64,000 nucleotides of DNA from Gari tellinella (GCA_922989275.2 OV277871.1:5332001-5396000); one strand, 5' to 3'; positions 1-10,364 are shown, counted from the stretch's first letter. Made by a program: numbers and translations. Notes: generated by a model from the sequence alone, not told the origin.

Positions 1-64
1 TACACTAAAAGGAAAGCAGAACACTTCTAAAAAGTTTACTGCTCTATTTTTAGTCTGTTTTTGT

Positions 65-155
65 AACCCATTACCCCATAGCCTGTTTCTAGTATTGAAT
101 ATAGGAGACCAATTAAAGCAGGTTGAAAGTAAAGCAGAATGCAAGTTATGGGGAG
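65..155 (+). repeat. H1 fragment (5' end and first hairpin arm)
   Basis: It has the H1 terminus ACCCATTACCCCATAGCC and the arm GCAGGTTGAAAGTAAAGCAG but no second arm. It lies in the intron left of exon 18. Bases 156-400 show nothing I can classify. Confidence 0.75.
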
Positions 156-405
156 AAAGGTGCAAGAAATGTGTCTGCCGACAGTATATCAAATAAGATT
201 TTTTTCTCAATAAGACACTGTGCAAAATTGCAAATTGTACAAATCTATGTATAAACACATGAACATTACATACATTTTCTTCTCTCTGCCGCTAGTTGTT
301 GGCGGGTTTTTGGCTTTTTCCCTGGTGGCACACGATCTGTATATAAAACCTGTAGAAATATACATAGAGTTCTTCTTTAAGAAAATAAACAAGAAGTTTC
401 TTTAA

Positions 406-647
406 CCCTTTGAACCCTAGTCCCGCATATAGGCGTCATTATCAAACAGTGTACATGTGAATAGTACACTTGTCCTATGCAAACAGTGAAGACCCAGATC
501 AGAGGGCTCCGAAAGGAGCCCTCTGATCAGGGTCTTCACTGTTTGTTATAATACCAAACATTGACAAAAACAACCCTTAAAGTCAGAAATGGACTAGACT
601 AAAATGGAAACTGGAATTGTCCATTTAAAGTTTCAGGGAGGAAAGAG
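406..647 (+). mobile_element. H2 element, complete, TTAA flanks
   Basis: TTAA flanks the copy at 402-405 and 648-651. The central palindrome (about 485-543) has arms around GAGGGCTCC/GGAGCCCTC. The ends are CCCTTTGAACCCTAG and the reverse of CTTTCCTCCCTGAAA, so the TIR is short and imperfect. TTAA sites with CCCTTT ends suggest a piggyBac-type transposase acting in trans (inference). Confidence 0.85.
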
Positions 648-670
648 TTAATTCAGTATAACCAAATACA

Positions 671-757
671 GTAAAACTTCTCTATTAAGACAAAGAAAAA
701 TGAAGGCTAATTGATTGCAAAAAAGATAACAGCTTTAAGCAAAGTGAACGTAAAACT
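671..757 (+). repeat. H5-like fragment
   Basis: It begins CAGTAAAACTTCTCTATTAA and runs to the first hairpin arm (TTTAAGCAAAGTGAACG). The second half is missing. Bases 760-1090 contain a small tandem of about 21 bp (AATGTCACAAGAAATGGC-like, 851-900, three units) and nothing else recognised. Confidence 0.6.
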
Positions 758-1095
758 AGTCCCACAAGCAAAACATATGTTTGGCCCTAACTTTGGTTTA
801 GAATGATCTGGAGGCTAACCCTAACCCCGAGTCCAACAACTGGCCAGGTTAATGTCACAAGAAATGGCTAGGTTAATGTCACAAGAGATGGCCAGGTTAA
901 TGATTTTACGTTGTGGGACTCTTCCAAAAAAAGTCACACAATGTATCATTCGTGAGTATGGACAGACAAACAGACGTAAGGACGGAGGGACAAGGCCAGG
1001 CCAATGTACAACCACCTTTAGAGTTGGGCGTATAAAAACTAGATAAGGCTATGGGGTAAAGGGTTTAACAACGAAGGCAGGATACAAACAATTAC

Positions 1096-1195
1096 CTTTG
1101 GCTTGTCTATTTGGCTCTCTTGGTACATTACTTTAGTTGTTTCAACTTTATACTTTCTTGCTGGGATGTACCATCCAAATGTTGACTTAAATTTG
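1096..1195 (-). CDS. Exon 18 of WD40-like gene (last seen)
   Basis: This 100-nt exon has phase 2 in and phase 0 out, giving residues 894-927. The peptide is KFKSTFGWYIPARKYKVET then TKVMYQESQIDKPK. The donor is GTAATT, so the gene continues left of the window. No further exon was found between 1 and 1090. Confidence 0.82.
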
Positions 1196-1437
1196 CTGAA
1201 ATATATGAATACAAATATACAGAATAACTTATTAACAAACTCTTATATGGCCAATATTGGCTTATAGCGAACTCAATTTCGTTCCTCCGTTGGTCTCTTC
1301 ATTAATTCTATACTGGCTATTATATTTAGTGTGAATTTGGTTAGAGTGAATTTTCGCCTAGGGCAATATTTAAAAGTACCTTTATTCACAAAACACTTAA
1401 AAATACCTTCGTTAAATCATCTCATCTTGCTACTGTC

Positions 1438-2297
1438 ATACATATGCAAACAGTGTATACCAAGACCATAGGATAGGGCTTCTAAAGAAGCCTTCTATTC
1501 AGGGTCTGCACAGTATGTAAATTTTGCAATTTATGGTACAAACAATCCTAAATAGTCAACGAGAGCACCGCCAGCGGGTGCCAATGCTCGTCTGTTCTGT
1601 TACCCTAATAGATTAAGAAGGAACAATGAGATATTCTTATTGCCTTTGTCTGTCGTGACTATTTGTCACTCTGTCTACTGTGGAGCTCTAAATAACCTTG
1701 ACCTTTAAATTACTTCTAAATGACCTTCACCTTTGTCTGCCATGACCAAAATTGTACTGTACTCAAGAGCTTCTTGCATTGAGCAGACATGCCAACATAG
1801 TCTGTATTACATGCTGTTTCAGAGTTATGGGAAATGTTAAATTAACCCTGTTTGACCTCTAAATTACCTTGACCTTTGTCTGACATGACCCAAGTTGAAT
1901 TAAACTCAAGAGCTTCTTGGTTTGAATACACATGCCAAATATATAGTCTCTATCACATACAGTACGAAAGTTATTGCCAATATTAAACCCACCATATTTT
2001 ACCTCTTAATGACTTCTAAATGACCTTGAACTTTGTTGACCATGACCCAAATTTCTGAGCTCAAGATCTGTTTGAGGTGAGTACACATACCAAATATAAA
2101 GTCTGTATCACATGTAGTTCTGAAGTTATGGCCAACGTTAAGATTTCGGACTATGACAACGCCAACAAGGACGACAACCCAGACGCCAGAGTGATGACAA
2201 TAGCTCGTTGTTTTCCTTGAAACAGACAAGCTAAAAATGGATTAGACATAATTTAACACTGGAGTATTAATTGAAAGTTTCAGGGGTGAATGAGCTA
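1438..2297 (+). mobile_element. H2 copy split by a tandem-core element
   Basis: The hairpin half (1443-1520, degenerate) and the 3' half (2236-2297, with ATGGATTAGACATAATTTAA and GTTTCAGGGGTGAATGAG) are separated by the insertion 1559-2237. Joining them restores the normal H2 order. Confidence 0.7.
1559..2237 (+). repeat. Tandem-core element, AGCTAAAAA end (copy 1)
   Basis: It starts ACGAGAG plus a short hairpin (GGCACCCGC-like), then CTCGTCTG. The core has three diverged units of about 150 bp, recognised by TGACCTTTGTCTG and CTATCACATACAGT-like segments. The tail is CCAGACGCC, AGCTCG, AGACAAGCTAAAAA. Fragments of the same core occur at 10885-10925 and 19385-19590. No coding frame is seen. 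Confidence 0.65.
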
Positions 2298-2340
2298 AAA
2301 TTGAAACATTGACGCTTCTAGTAACATCTAACACCCTTAC

Positions 2341-2498
2341 CTAATGTATTTCCACTTGTTTATAAAGCCTCGTCTGTCGACAGTGATCATGGCATTGAGA
2401 TAATCCACAAAGCACATATAAATCACACTGACTTTGTGGGCTTTGAACATCTCCGCTTCCACATTCTGACCAATGGCATTAATGTTAACAGCCTCTTC
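2341..2498 (-). CDS. Exon 17 of WD40-like gene: WD repeat ending in W
   Basis: This 158-nt exon has phase 0 in and phase 2 out, giving residues 842-894. The stretch VSVIYMCFVDYLNAMITVD then RRGFINKWKYI matches a WD40 repeat with its closing Trp. The acceptor is TTTTGCAG and the donor GTAAGG. An H4 element begins at 2514, so the intron sequence beyond 13 bp from the acceptor is transposon-derived. Confidence 0.84.
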
Positions 2499-2513
2499 CT
2501 GCAAAACATACAC

Positions 2514-3370
2514 CAGGGCTCCAGATAAGAGGGAGTAAACAGAGCAGAACAGAACATATTTTATTCAGACTTGTACATAAGTACATCATCTTAAAACATA
2601 AGTAACAATACCACATATGATGTCATATTCAATTAAATTCAAGTAATTTCTGTCGGTAATAACTGTTTTAGTTAATATTAGTCAAAAGTCACTAAATAAG
2701 CAATGCATACAATATTTTCTATTTAAGTATTATGATAATTTTAAGATAATTTTAAGAGAAAGATTTAAATGTCATATGACATAGAGATCCATTTTATAAA
2801 GGCAAACTTCAAGTATTTTGCCAGATTACACAACACATCTCTATCATCAGTTTGAAGAAGTTCTTGGAATTTAGCCATATTTGGTCTTTCATAATAGTAT
2901 ATATTCAAATATTTCTTTCGTAGCTCTAAATAACATGGGCATTTTAAAATAAAGTGATATTCATCTTCAATATCATTATGAACACAATACATACAATATC
3001 TTTCAGCTCATTGAATTCTATTCCTACCATATCGTCCAGTTTGAATGTGTAGAGCATGTGCTGACAATCTAATTTTTGTAATAAAATAGCATTGTTTTAA
3101 CATTTGACAACCAGCATTTACGTCCTGCAATACATTCTTCATTACAAAGCTTATATACAGTCCTCAATATAACATGATCAGTTTTTGATAGTTTAACCCA
3201 GTATTTGAGAATACAATGCAATATTTTTTCACTCAATTCAGCACCAAATCCTATGTTGTAACTACTCATTAGAATTGTCTTGAAGAAACTTTTCCAATGA
3301 GTAGTGACATCATAGGGTTATGCAGGAATAAAGATTATAGTTTTTGAAGTACTCTCCTTATCTGGGACTC
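2514..3370 (-). mobile_element. H4 element carrying a LINE insertion
   Basis: The left TIR CAGGGCTCCAGATAAGAGGG (2514) and the right part (3228-3370, hairpin arms near 3260-3325, end CTCCTTATCTGGGA) belong to one H4 copy. The roughly 680 bp between them are LINE sequence. Confidence 0.75.
2545..3225 (-). pseudogene. LINE C-terminal fragment, frameshifted
   Basis: Two minus-strand pieces in different frames (3069-3224 and 2765-2992) encode a LINE ORF2 tail. The first contains KYWVKLSKTDHVILRTVYK. The second has the Cys/His knuckle-like YCVHNDIEDEYHFILKCPCY followed by LRKKYLNIYYYERP. The remainder to 2545 looks like a 3'UTR. The fragment is 5'-truncated, a typical non-LTR insertion. Clade not assigned. 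Confidence 0.7.
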
Positions 3371-3494
3371 GGATCAACCACTCTTGTCTTGTTTGCTTAA
3401 TGCATTCATCTCTGAAATTTTTAATGGACAACTCCAACTTCCAATTAAGACTAGTCCATAGTGCCTTCATATATTTATGGATGATTTTAATAAT

Positions 3495-3645
3495 ATATTG
3501 CAAAATGAAAAACAGTGCAGACCCGGATCAGAGGACTCCTACAGGAGTCCTTTGAGCAGGTTCTACACTGTTTGCATAGGACAAGTATACTCATTTAAGG
3601 TACAGGGGATGGTAATGACAAGTACATTCGTTGCAAGGGTTGAAT
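3495..3645 (+). repeat. H2 fragment with hairpin
   Basis: It holds the central palindrome with a GACTCCTACAGGAGTCC apex and GTGCAGACCCGGATCAG. The rest is rearranged and overlaps an inverted 3' part near 3410-3450. Confidence 0.65.
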
Positions 3646-3651
3646 GTGTTA

Positions 3652-3777
3652 ACCCTTTATTGCATAGCCTGTTTCTAGTTATTCAAACAGATGACAACTT
3701 AAAGCAGGTTTAAAGTAAAGCAGTCTTACTATTTCAGACAGATGACAACTTGAAGCAGAGCAGTCTTACTATTTCAA
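3652..3777 (+). repeat. H1 fragment with an internal short duplication
   Basis: The H1 5' end is followed by two copies of a segment containing CAGTCTTACTATTTC (3720 and 3763). The second hairpin arm is lost. The fragment ends 19 bp from the exon 16 donor. Confidence 0.65.
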
Positions 3778-3795
3778 TTTTATCCAAGAACTCAC

Positions 3796-3945
3796 CAGTT
3801 TTATGAGTGAGGGTTTGTATATTTTAGGGGCCTCTGTTGTCCCCTCTTCCTCCTCTTCCTCTTGCCTGTCATTGGCTGCCTGTATAGCACTCTCAAAATT
3901 GCACTTCAATATATTTCCCCCATCTAATGATACAATCATGTCATT
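3796..3945 (-). CDS. Exon 16 of WD40-like gene
   Basis: This 150-nt exon is phase 0 on both sides, giving residues 792-841. It opens with a WD-like strand pair (MIVSLDGGNILKCNFESA). An acidic loop (RQEEEEEEGTTEAP) and KIYKPSLIKL follow. The donor is GTGAGT. An H1 fragment lies within 20 bp of the donor. Confidence 0.83.
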
Positions 3946-4023
3946 CTGTACAGTAGAAACAAGGTAAAAGTAGGTACATTGTAGAACAAACGATCCTGTA
4001 GGATCAGTTGGTAGAGTGATAAA

Positions 4024-5121
4024 ACAAGAGGGCCAGAATGGCCCTTTATCGCTCACCTGACCATGGTGACACTAGGATGGGTCACATGATTTCAGAAAAG
4101 AAGATTTGTAAAAGGTAACCCCCAGGGCAGGGCCAATTTTGACCCCAGGGGCAAAATTTGAACAACTTTGATAAAGGGCCTGTAGACGATGCTATGTACA
4201 AAATATCTAAACTCAGTGTACTATGGTTTCAGAAAAGAAGATTTTTGAAGTTTTCATTGAAATTATCTATTTTTAGCTCCTGTGACCCAGATATGCAACA
4301 GACCATAACCAATTCAACAATATGTATGAAGGACTTCTAGAAGTTATACCATGCCAAATATCAAAGCTCTGGTCATATTGGTTCCAGAGAAAAAGATGTT
4401 TGAACATTTCACTATGTAACTCTATGTAAAACTGTGATCCCCGGGGCGGGGCCAATTTTGACCCCAGGGACAAAATTTGAACAACTTTGATAGAGGATCT
4501 GTAGACGATGCTATGTGCAAACTATCTAAGCTCAGTGTACTATGGTTTCAGACAAGAAGATTTTTTAAGTTCTCATGGAAAAATTCTATTTTTAGCTCCG
4601 GTGACCCAGATATGCAACGGACCGGAACCAATTCAACAATATAAGTCAAATACCTCTAGAAGTAATACCATGCTAAATATCGAAGCTCTGGACACATTGG
4701 TTTCAGAGAAAAAGATGTTTGAACATTTCACTATATAACTCTATGTAAAACGTTGACCCCCAGGGCGGGGCCAATTTTGACCCCAGGGGCAAAATTTGAA
4801 CAACTTTGATAGAAGACCTATAGGTAATGACATGTGCCAAATATCTTAGCTCTGGCTCTTGTGGTTTGTGACAAGAAGATTTTTTAAGATTTCCTTATTT
4901 TTTCACTGGTTGCCATAGCAACCAGAGTTCTGCATGGTTTCAAATTCTTTGAACAACTTTGAAAGAGCTTGACCCAAGGAACAATCCTGTGAAGTTTGGT
5001 TGCAATCAGGCAAGTGGTTATGGAGAAGAAGATGTTTGAAGAAATTGTTGACGCACGACGCCGGACATTGACTGACCACAAAAGCTCACCTTGAGCACTT
5101 TGTGCTCAGGTGAGCTAAAAA
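4024..5121 (+). repeat. Tandem-core element, AGCTAAAAA end (copy 2)
   Basis: It begins ACAAGAG plus hairpin GGGCCAGAATGGCCC and CGCTCACCTG. Three units of about 317 bp follow, starting near 4118, 4436 and 4752, each with GGGGCCAATTTTGACCCC and AACAACTTTGAT. It ends with a hairpin (GAGCACTTTGTGCTC) and GTGAGCTAAAAA at 5121. No coding frame. Confidence 0.75.
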
Positions 5122-5157
5122 TCACACAGAATTAAATGTTTACAACAATGAGGAATG

Positions 5158-5349
5158 CAGGGTTCCAGATAAGAGGGAGTAATCTGAACAAATCCAACAG
5201 TTACTGACTCATACTGCATCAAATCCTATGGTGTTACTACTCATTAGAATCATCTCTTTGAGACGATTCTAATGAGTAGTGACACCATAGGATTTAATGC
5301 AGAAATAAAGATTTTAGTTTTTGAAATACTCCCCTTATCTGGATCCCTG
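5158..5349 (+). mobile_element. H4 element, complete
   Basis: The TIRs are CAGGGTTCCAGATAAGAGGG and the reverse of CAGGGATCCAGATAAGG. The long central palindrome has CTCATTAGAATC arms. Flanks AGGAATGC and AGAAATGC agree at 7 of 8 bases, which would suit a hAT-type 8-bp target duplication. Confidence 0.78.
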
Positions 5350-5415
5350 AGAAATGCAAAGTGAGACTAAAGTATTGCAATGATAAAAATAATCTCTGGA
5401 AAGGATTATATAGGT

Positions 5416-5660
5416 GGGAGAAGACGTTAGTATTTCCCGTTTAAATGCAAATGAAACAAATGCAATGCACTAAAATGTAGAAAATGACAGTTTTTTTAAG
5501 TTTTATCTATTTTAACCTGACATACAAACAGTTTGGAGCCTGATCAGATGCTGGGTTACCTGATGACTGATCTGGCTCCAAGCTTTTTGAGATGAAAATA
5601 ATACTTTTAGTGTAAACATATTTACATTTGTATTTGGAAGGAATAAGGTCTTCTCAACTG
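5416..5660 (+). mobile_element. H3 element next to exon 15 donor
   Basis: A diverged H3 copy (GGGAGAAGACGTTAGTATTTCC; palindrome 5525-5585 with GGAGCCTGATCAGATGC; end GGTCTTCTCAACTGTA). Its right end is about 10 bp from the exon 15 splice donor. Confidence 0.72.
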
Positions 5661-5671
5661 TAAGATTTTAC

Positions 5672-5763
5672 CTGTGTGCCTAGAAATGTAATGGTAGGAA
5701 AAAAGGCTGCTCTCTGAGGGGCCAGTGCTGGGTCATCCTGGACTCCCTCATCTGCCAGAGTAC
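5672..5763 (-). CDS. Exon 15 of WD40-like gene
   Basis: This 92-nt exon has phase 1 in and phase 0 out, giving residues 761-791. The peptide is GTLADEGVQDDPALAPQRA then FFPTITFLGTQ. The donor is GTAAAA. The H3 element 5416-5660 ends only about 10 bp past the donor. Confidence 0.82.
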
Positions 5764-5844
5764 CTGAAACAAACAAACTAGAGGTACCGTACATCAATAT
5801 ACCAGAGCGAGAAAACATCTTAACACTTGTTTCAGTACCAAATC

Positions 5845-5965
5845 CTATGGTGTTACTACTCATTAGAATCGTCTCGAAGAGACGATTCTAATGAGTTGTG
5901 ACACCATAGGGTTTAATGCAGAAATAAGGATTTCAGTTTTGGAAATATTCCCCTTATCTGGAGCT
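5845..5965 (+). repeat. H4 fragment (right two-thirds)
   Basis: The palindrome CATTAGAATCGTCTCGAAGA with its partner arm and the 3' TIR (CCCCTTATCTGGAGCTCTG) are present. The left TIR is missing. Confidence 0.7.
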
Positions 5966-6099
5966 CTGACTAGTATACTAGTATATTGAACAACAGTTTC
6001 TGGTGGCTATATACAGCAGTACAATATCCCTGAACAGCAATACTGTCTTAAACCTTTAGGCAACAACCTCGTAACCGCCCACTTACCGACTATAACAGA

Positions 6100-6200
6100 A
6101 AGCGTTCAAATGACGTCACGTAAAATATGGCTGCTCAAAGCGAAACAAATGGTTTGGAGACTATTTCATTTGTCCAGCAGTGTACAAGAAGTTAATCCAA
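6100..6200 (+). other. Short CpG-containing unique segment with CRE-like TGACGTCA
   Basis: TGACGTCA occurs at 6112, 17 bp before an ATG (6136) that opens a 22-codon frame beginning MAAQSETNGLETISFVQQ. It looks like the 5' edge of a transcript, or of a decayed transposon, inside the exon 14-15 intron. No donor clearly ends it. Unassigned. Confidence 0.25.
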
Positions 6201-6236
6201 CGCGGTTTTCACTGTAAGTGTCATTGTTGCCTTACG

Positions 6237-6445
6237 TGCTTGAATATAGGTGACCACTTAAAGCAGGTTGAAAGTAAAGCAGAATGTGCCTTAAGGCGCA
6301 TTCTGCTTTACTTTCAGCCTGCTTTAAGCTTTAATCTGCTAGGATATAGAAAATATTTCTTATGATACATATTCACGACTGTATAAAAGGGAACTATTTT
6401 CTTCAGTGGATGAATGAAATATAGGGTAAAACGGCGTATTTATGG
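6237..6445 (+). mobile_element. H1 copy, 5' end shortened
   Basis: The perfect hairpin around GCGCATTCTGC (6262-6330) and the normal 3' half down to GCGTATTTATGGGGG are present. The copy abuts a second H1 copy in the same orientation. Confidence 0.75.
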
Positions 6446-6612
6446 GGGAACAGGTTAAAGCAGGTTGAGAGTAAAGCAGAATGCACCTTAAGGTGCAATC
6501 TGCTTTACTTTCAGCCTGCTTCAAGCCAGCATCTCTTTGAGCATGTTTATGATTGTATAAATTGGAACTATTTTCTTTAGTGGATGAATTAATTAAATGC
6601 GCCATTAATAAA
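6446..6612 (+). mobile_element. H1 copy, tandem neighbour
   Basis: It starts at the hairpin arm (TTAAAGCAGGTTGAGAG) straight after the previous copy's end and runs to TTAAATGCGCC. The 5' terminal 70 bp are absent, as if the two copies recombined. Confidence 0.7.
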
Positions 6613-6689
6613 TGAGCTAAAAGGCATCAATATATGCTAACTGCATGACAAAGGTGAACTTTGAAATACAGGTAAGTTCATTTTAATAA

Positions 6690-6935
6690 ACTCTTTGAAC
6701 CCTAGTCACACATACATGTGTCGTTTGCAAACAGTGTATCTGTGAGGAGTACACTTGTACTATGCAAACAGTGTAGACCCTGATCAGAGGGCTCCTTAGG
6801 GAGCCCTCTGATCAGGGTCTACACTGTTTGTCATTTTGATATATATTGTAAAAGTCAACCCAAAAAAGTCAAAAATGGACTAGACTAAATTAAAAACTAG
6901 AATTGTCCATTTGAGATTTCAGGGAGGAAAGGGTT
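6690..6935 (+). mobile_element. H2 element, near-complete
   Basis: The palindrome 6762-6829 is one of the best in the window (arms GCAAACAGTGTAGACCCTGA, apex CCTTAGGG). The left TTAA is mutated. Confidence 0.82.
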
Positions 6936-6986
6936 AGGCTGGGTTGAGATATGGAGGAATATACTGTTTATTTCAATTGCCCAAAC

Positions 6987-7143
6987 CTTGTTGGAAGACA
7001 AAATCATGGCGTTCGACATCCAAGTCTAACATCTGGTTCATCTGGTAAGGAAGTATTCCTTTGTCATCCTTGGGCAAGCCTAGAACTAGAGCATCATCTT
7101 GTGTCACCGGGCCTCCAACAGTCGAGAGTATTTGAAGGTAACC
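6987..7143 (-). CDS. Exon 14 of WD40-like gene
   Basis: This 157-nt exon has phase 0 in and phase 1 out, giving residues 709-761. The peptide includes GYLQILSTVGGPVTQDDALV, LGLPKDDKGILPYQ and DLDVERHDFVFQQ. The donor is GTTTGG. Only this frame stays open; the other two hit TGA early. Confidence 0.8.
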
Positions 7144-7164
7144 CTGAAATATACAGGTAGATAT

Positions 7165-7315
7165 GTGTTAATCTTTAACTCAATAATACACCTTTTTACA
7201 CCTTATCTATTTCTCCACTGAAGAAAATAGTTCCACCATAAATAGTCTTGAATATGTGCCATAAGAATTATTTTTTCTATATCCTAGCTGGTGGTAGATT
7301 AAAGCAGTGTCACAA
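7165..7315 (-). repeat. H1 fragment (3' half, reversed)
   Basis: It contains TACACCTTTTTACACC, TCCACTGAAGAAAATAG and the segment leading to the first hairpin arm. It stops before the palindrome. Bases 7316-7423 are unassigned. Confidence 0.65.
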
Positions 7316-7423
7316 GAAAGAAAACATGCATAATCTGACATACTTTTACGGACTTGATCCTACATTGACACTTGATGACTGGAAATAAAGATGATTTGCA
7401 CTTTGGACTAAGAAGGAAAGGGT

Positions 7424-7452
7424 TATGGTCTGGGTTATATAAGGAGAATTTA
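7424..7452 (+). repeat. First, partial unit of the 110-bp satellite
   Basis: GGGTTATGGTCTGGGTTATA and AAGGAGAATT match the 3' third of the unit. The array is interrupted here by the insertion 7453-8461. Confidence 0.8.
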
Positions 7453-8461
7453 TCATGGAGGTACCAGTTTCAGTGCACTTAACGTTCAAACTGATCATGG
7501 TGATAACAAATCATAAAAGTCTATGGAACAATTATTCCTACCTTTGTAATCAATTCTCTAGGTTAATTCCCTGTAAAAATATTTCCAAAATATTCTATAT
7601 TTAGCGCAATCGCCACCGTTTCAATGACGTAGTCATTTTGTGCTGAGAACATTTTGTTGTACCTATTTCAGTGAGGGTTGGTTTTATCGAAGTACAGACT
7701 GTATCAAAAGTATGTGATCAATAAAAATATTGTAAGAATCATTCCTGTAATGTTTCCCACCTATATAAATATTAAAGATTAGGATTTTCTTCCTTTTGAA
7801 TATATAATTGGTTCCTTGTCTATACTGCCTCTCTCCCATTTGAATAAGAAAAACAACAACAGTACATTTTCAGTCATTCCTTTATGAATTATGTTGGTCT
7901 CTGTTCCAATTCAGTTCGGCAAGGAGTGGTAACATAATTTTGACAAGTATACCCTGTAGGCTATTTTCGTCATTTATATTTCTTCAAAAGAATCGCTTAA
8001 ATAATGTAAATCAAATCACAATATCAAGCCATTCAAAAAATAATTTACAGAGAAACAGTTTCCGTATATAAGGAGAGCATACTTTTGTAAGTGTACTGTA
8101 CATGAAACAAAATAGACTGGACCACTTATTTCATGTGATTTGGGTGTAGAAGATAACAAAAAATGCATACCACTACAAAATTATGAAAATCAATTGTAAA
8201 AAGTGTTATTTTGGAACATGTGTTTCGGAGTGAAAACGGACATAAGGAAATTGGTTCAAATTGCTATGCTTTATTTTTTATAGTCAATAAATTATCCGTT
8301 TGCATCAAATTTTGGATTTTTTTTGGACAAAGATGACAGGAAAAGTTTAATTTGCCGATAGCAAAAAGTGATAACGTAATTGAGCTCTTCAGAAAGAAGA
8401 CAGAGTTGTCGCAGTTAAGTGCACCGAAATAGGTACCTCACTGAAACAGGTACACTGACGA
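7453..8461. mobile_element. 1009-bp TIR element inserted at TA inside satellite
   Basis: TA flanks it at 7451-7452 and 8462-8463. Removing it restores the satellite junction AAGGAGAATTTACAGTTGAA. The ends read TCATGGAGGTACCAGTTTCA and, reversed, TCGTCAGTGTACCTGTTTCA. Subterminal copies of GTACC.RTTTCAGTG occur at about 7667-7680 and 8421-8440. No transposase frame. Probably a non-autonomous Tc1/mariner-type element (inference from TA). Confidence 0.8.
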
Positions 8462-10309
8462 TACAGTTGAATTGATGAGGATGACTCTAGTACAGTCTAG
8501 ACTCCATGATATATCTATCTGGGGATTGGTCGTCTTGGGTGGGTGATGGGCTGGGTTATATAAGGAGAATTTACAGTTGAATTGATGAGGATGACTCTAG
8601 TACAGTCTAGACTCCATGATATATCTATCTGGGGATTGGTCGTCTTGGGTGGGTGATGGGCTGGGTTATATAAGGAGAACTTACAGTTGAATTGATGAGG
8701 ATGACTCTAGTACAGTCTAGACTCCATGATATATCTATCTGGGGATTGGTCGTCTTGTGTGGGTTATGGGCTGGGTTATATAAGGAGAACTTACAGTTGA
8801 ATTGATGAGGATGACTCTAGTACAGTCTAGACTCCATGATATATCTATCTGGGGATTGGTCGTCTTGGGTGGGTGATGGGCTGGGTTATATAAGGAGAAC
8901 TTACAGTTGAATTGATGAGGATGACTCTAGTACAGTCTAGACTCCATGATATATCTATCTGGGGATTGGTCGTCTTGGGTGGGTGATGGGCTGAGTTATA
9001 TAAGGAGAACTTACAGTTGAATTGATGAGGATGACTCTAGTACAGTCTAGACTCCATGATATATCTATCTGGGGATTGGTCGTCTTGGGTGGGTGATGGG
9101 CTGGGTTATATAAGGAGAACTTACAGTTGAATTGATGAGGATGACTCTAGTACAGTCTAGACTCCATGATATATCTATCTGGGGATTGGGCGTCTTGGGT
9201 GGGTGATGGGCTGGGTTATATAAGGAGAACTTACAGTTGAATTGATGAGGATGACTCTAGTACAGTCTAGACTCCATGATATATCTATCTGGGGATTGGT
9301 CGTCTTGGGTGGGTGATGGGCTGAGTTATATAAGGAGAACTTACAGTTGAATTGATGAGGATGACTCTAGTACAGTCTAGACTCCATGATATATCTATCT
9401 GGGGATTGGGCGTCTTGGGTGGGTGATGGGCTGGTTTATATAAGGAGAACTTACAGTTGAATTGATGAGGATGACTCTAGTACAGTCTAGACTCCATGAT
9501 ATATCTATCTGGGGATTGGTCGTCTTGGGTGGGTGATGGGCTGGGTTATATAAGGAGAATTTACAGTTGAATTGATGAGGATGACTCTAGTACAGTCTAG
9601 ACTCCATGATATATCTATCTGGGGATTGGTCGTCTTGGGTGGGTGATGGGCTGGGTTATATAAGGAGAACTTACAGTTGAATTGATGAGGATGACTCTAG
9701 TACAGTCTAGACTCAATGATATATCTATCTGGGGATTGGTCGTCTTGTGTGGGTTATGGGCTGGGTTATATAAGGAGAACTTACAGTTGAATTGATGAGG
9801 ATGACTCTAGTACAGTCTAGACTCCATGATATATCTATCTGGGGATTGGTCGTCTTGGGTGGGTGATGGGCTGGGTTATATAAGGAGAACTTACAGTTGA
9901 ATTGATGAGGATGACTCTAGTACAGTCTAGACTCCATGATATATCTATCTGGGGATTGGTCGTCTTGGGTGGGTGATGGGCTGAGTTATATAAGGAGAAC
10001 TTACAGTTGAATTGATGAGGATGACTCTAGTACAGTCTAGACTCCATGATATATCTATCTGGGGATTGGTCGTCTTGGGTGGGTGATGGGCTGGGTTATA
10101 TAAGGAGAACTTACAGTTGAATTGATGAGGATGACTCAAGTACAGTCTAGACTCCATGATATATCTATCTGGGGATTGGGCGTCTTGGGTGGGTGATGGG
10201 CTGGGTTATATAAGGAGAACTTACAGTTGAATTGATGAGGATGACTCTAGTACAGTCTAGACTCCATGATATATCTATCTGGGGATTGGGCGTCTTGGGT
10301 GGGTAATGG
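8462..10309. repeat. 110-bp satellite, about 17 units
   Basis: The period is exactly 110 bp (unit starts 8461, 8571, 8681, 8791 and onward). Units are about 97% identical, with recurring variants (GGGTGGGTGATGG or GTGTGGGTTATGG; GAGAAC or GAGAAT; GATTGGT or GATTGGG). Each unit includes CTAGTACAGTCTAG-type short palindromes and TTATATAAGGAG. It lies in the intron between exons 13 and 14 and stops 10 bp from exon 13's donor. Confidence 0.95.
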
Positions 10310-10320
10310 ATACAACGTAC

Positions 10321-10364
10321 AGGTCGCCATGGAATCATGTACACGTCATAAATGATAACATCTC
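10321..10364 (-). CDS. Exon 13 of WD40-like gene: 44-nt microexon
   Basis: This exon has phase 1 in and phase 0 out, giving residues 694-708. The acceptor is T-rich plus CAG (10365-10367) and the donor is GTACGT (10320-10315). The first codon is completed by the last base of exon 12, giving SFHG then DVIIYDVYMIPWRP, which is how a WD40 strand should continue. Without this exon, exons 12 and 14 are out of phase. The 110-bp satellite ends about 10 bp past the donor. Confidence 0.75.

Noticed and set aside
485..543. Rho-independent terminator-like hairpins
   Set aside because: They are the palindromes of H2-type elements in a eukaryotic genome.
7374..7400. Alternative exon between exons 12 and 14 (V-I-K-C-Q-C type)
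   Set aside because: Fits the phase but breaks the WD40 strand after SFH and lies near an H1 remnant; 10321-10364 is far better.
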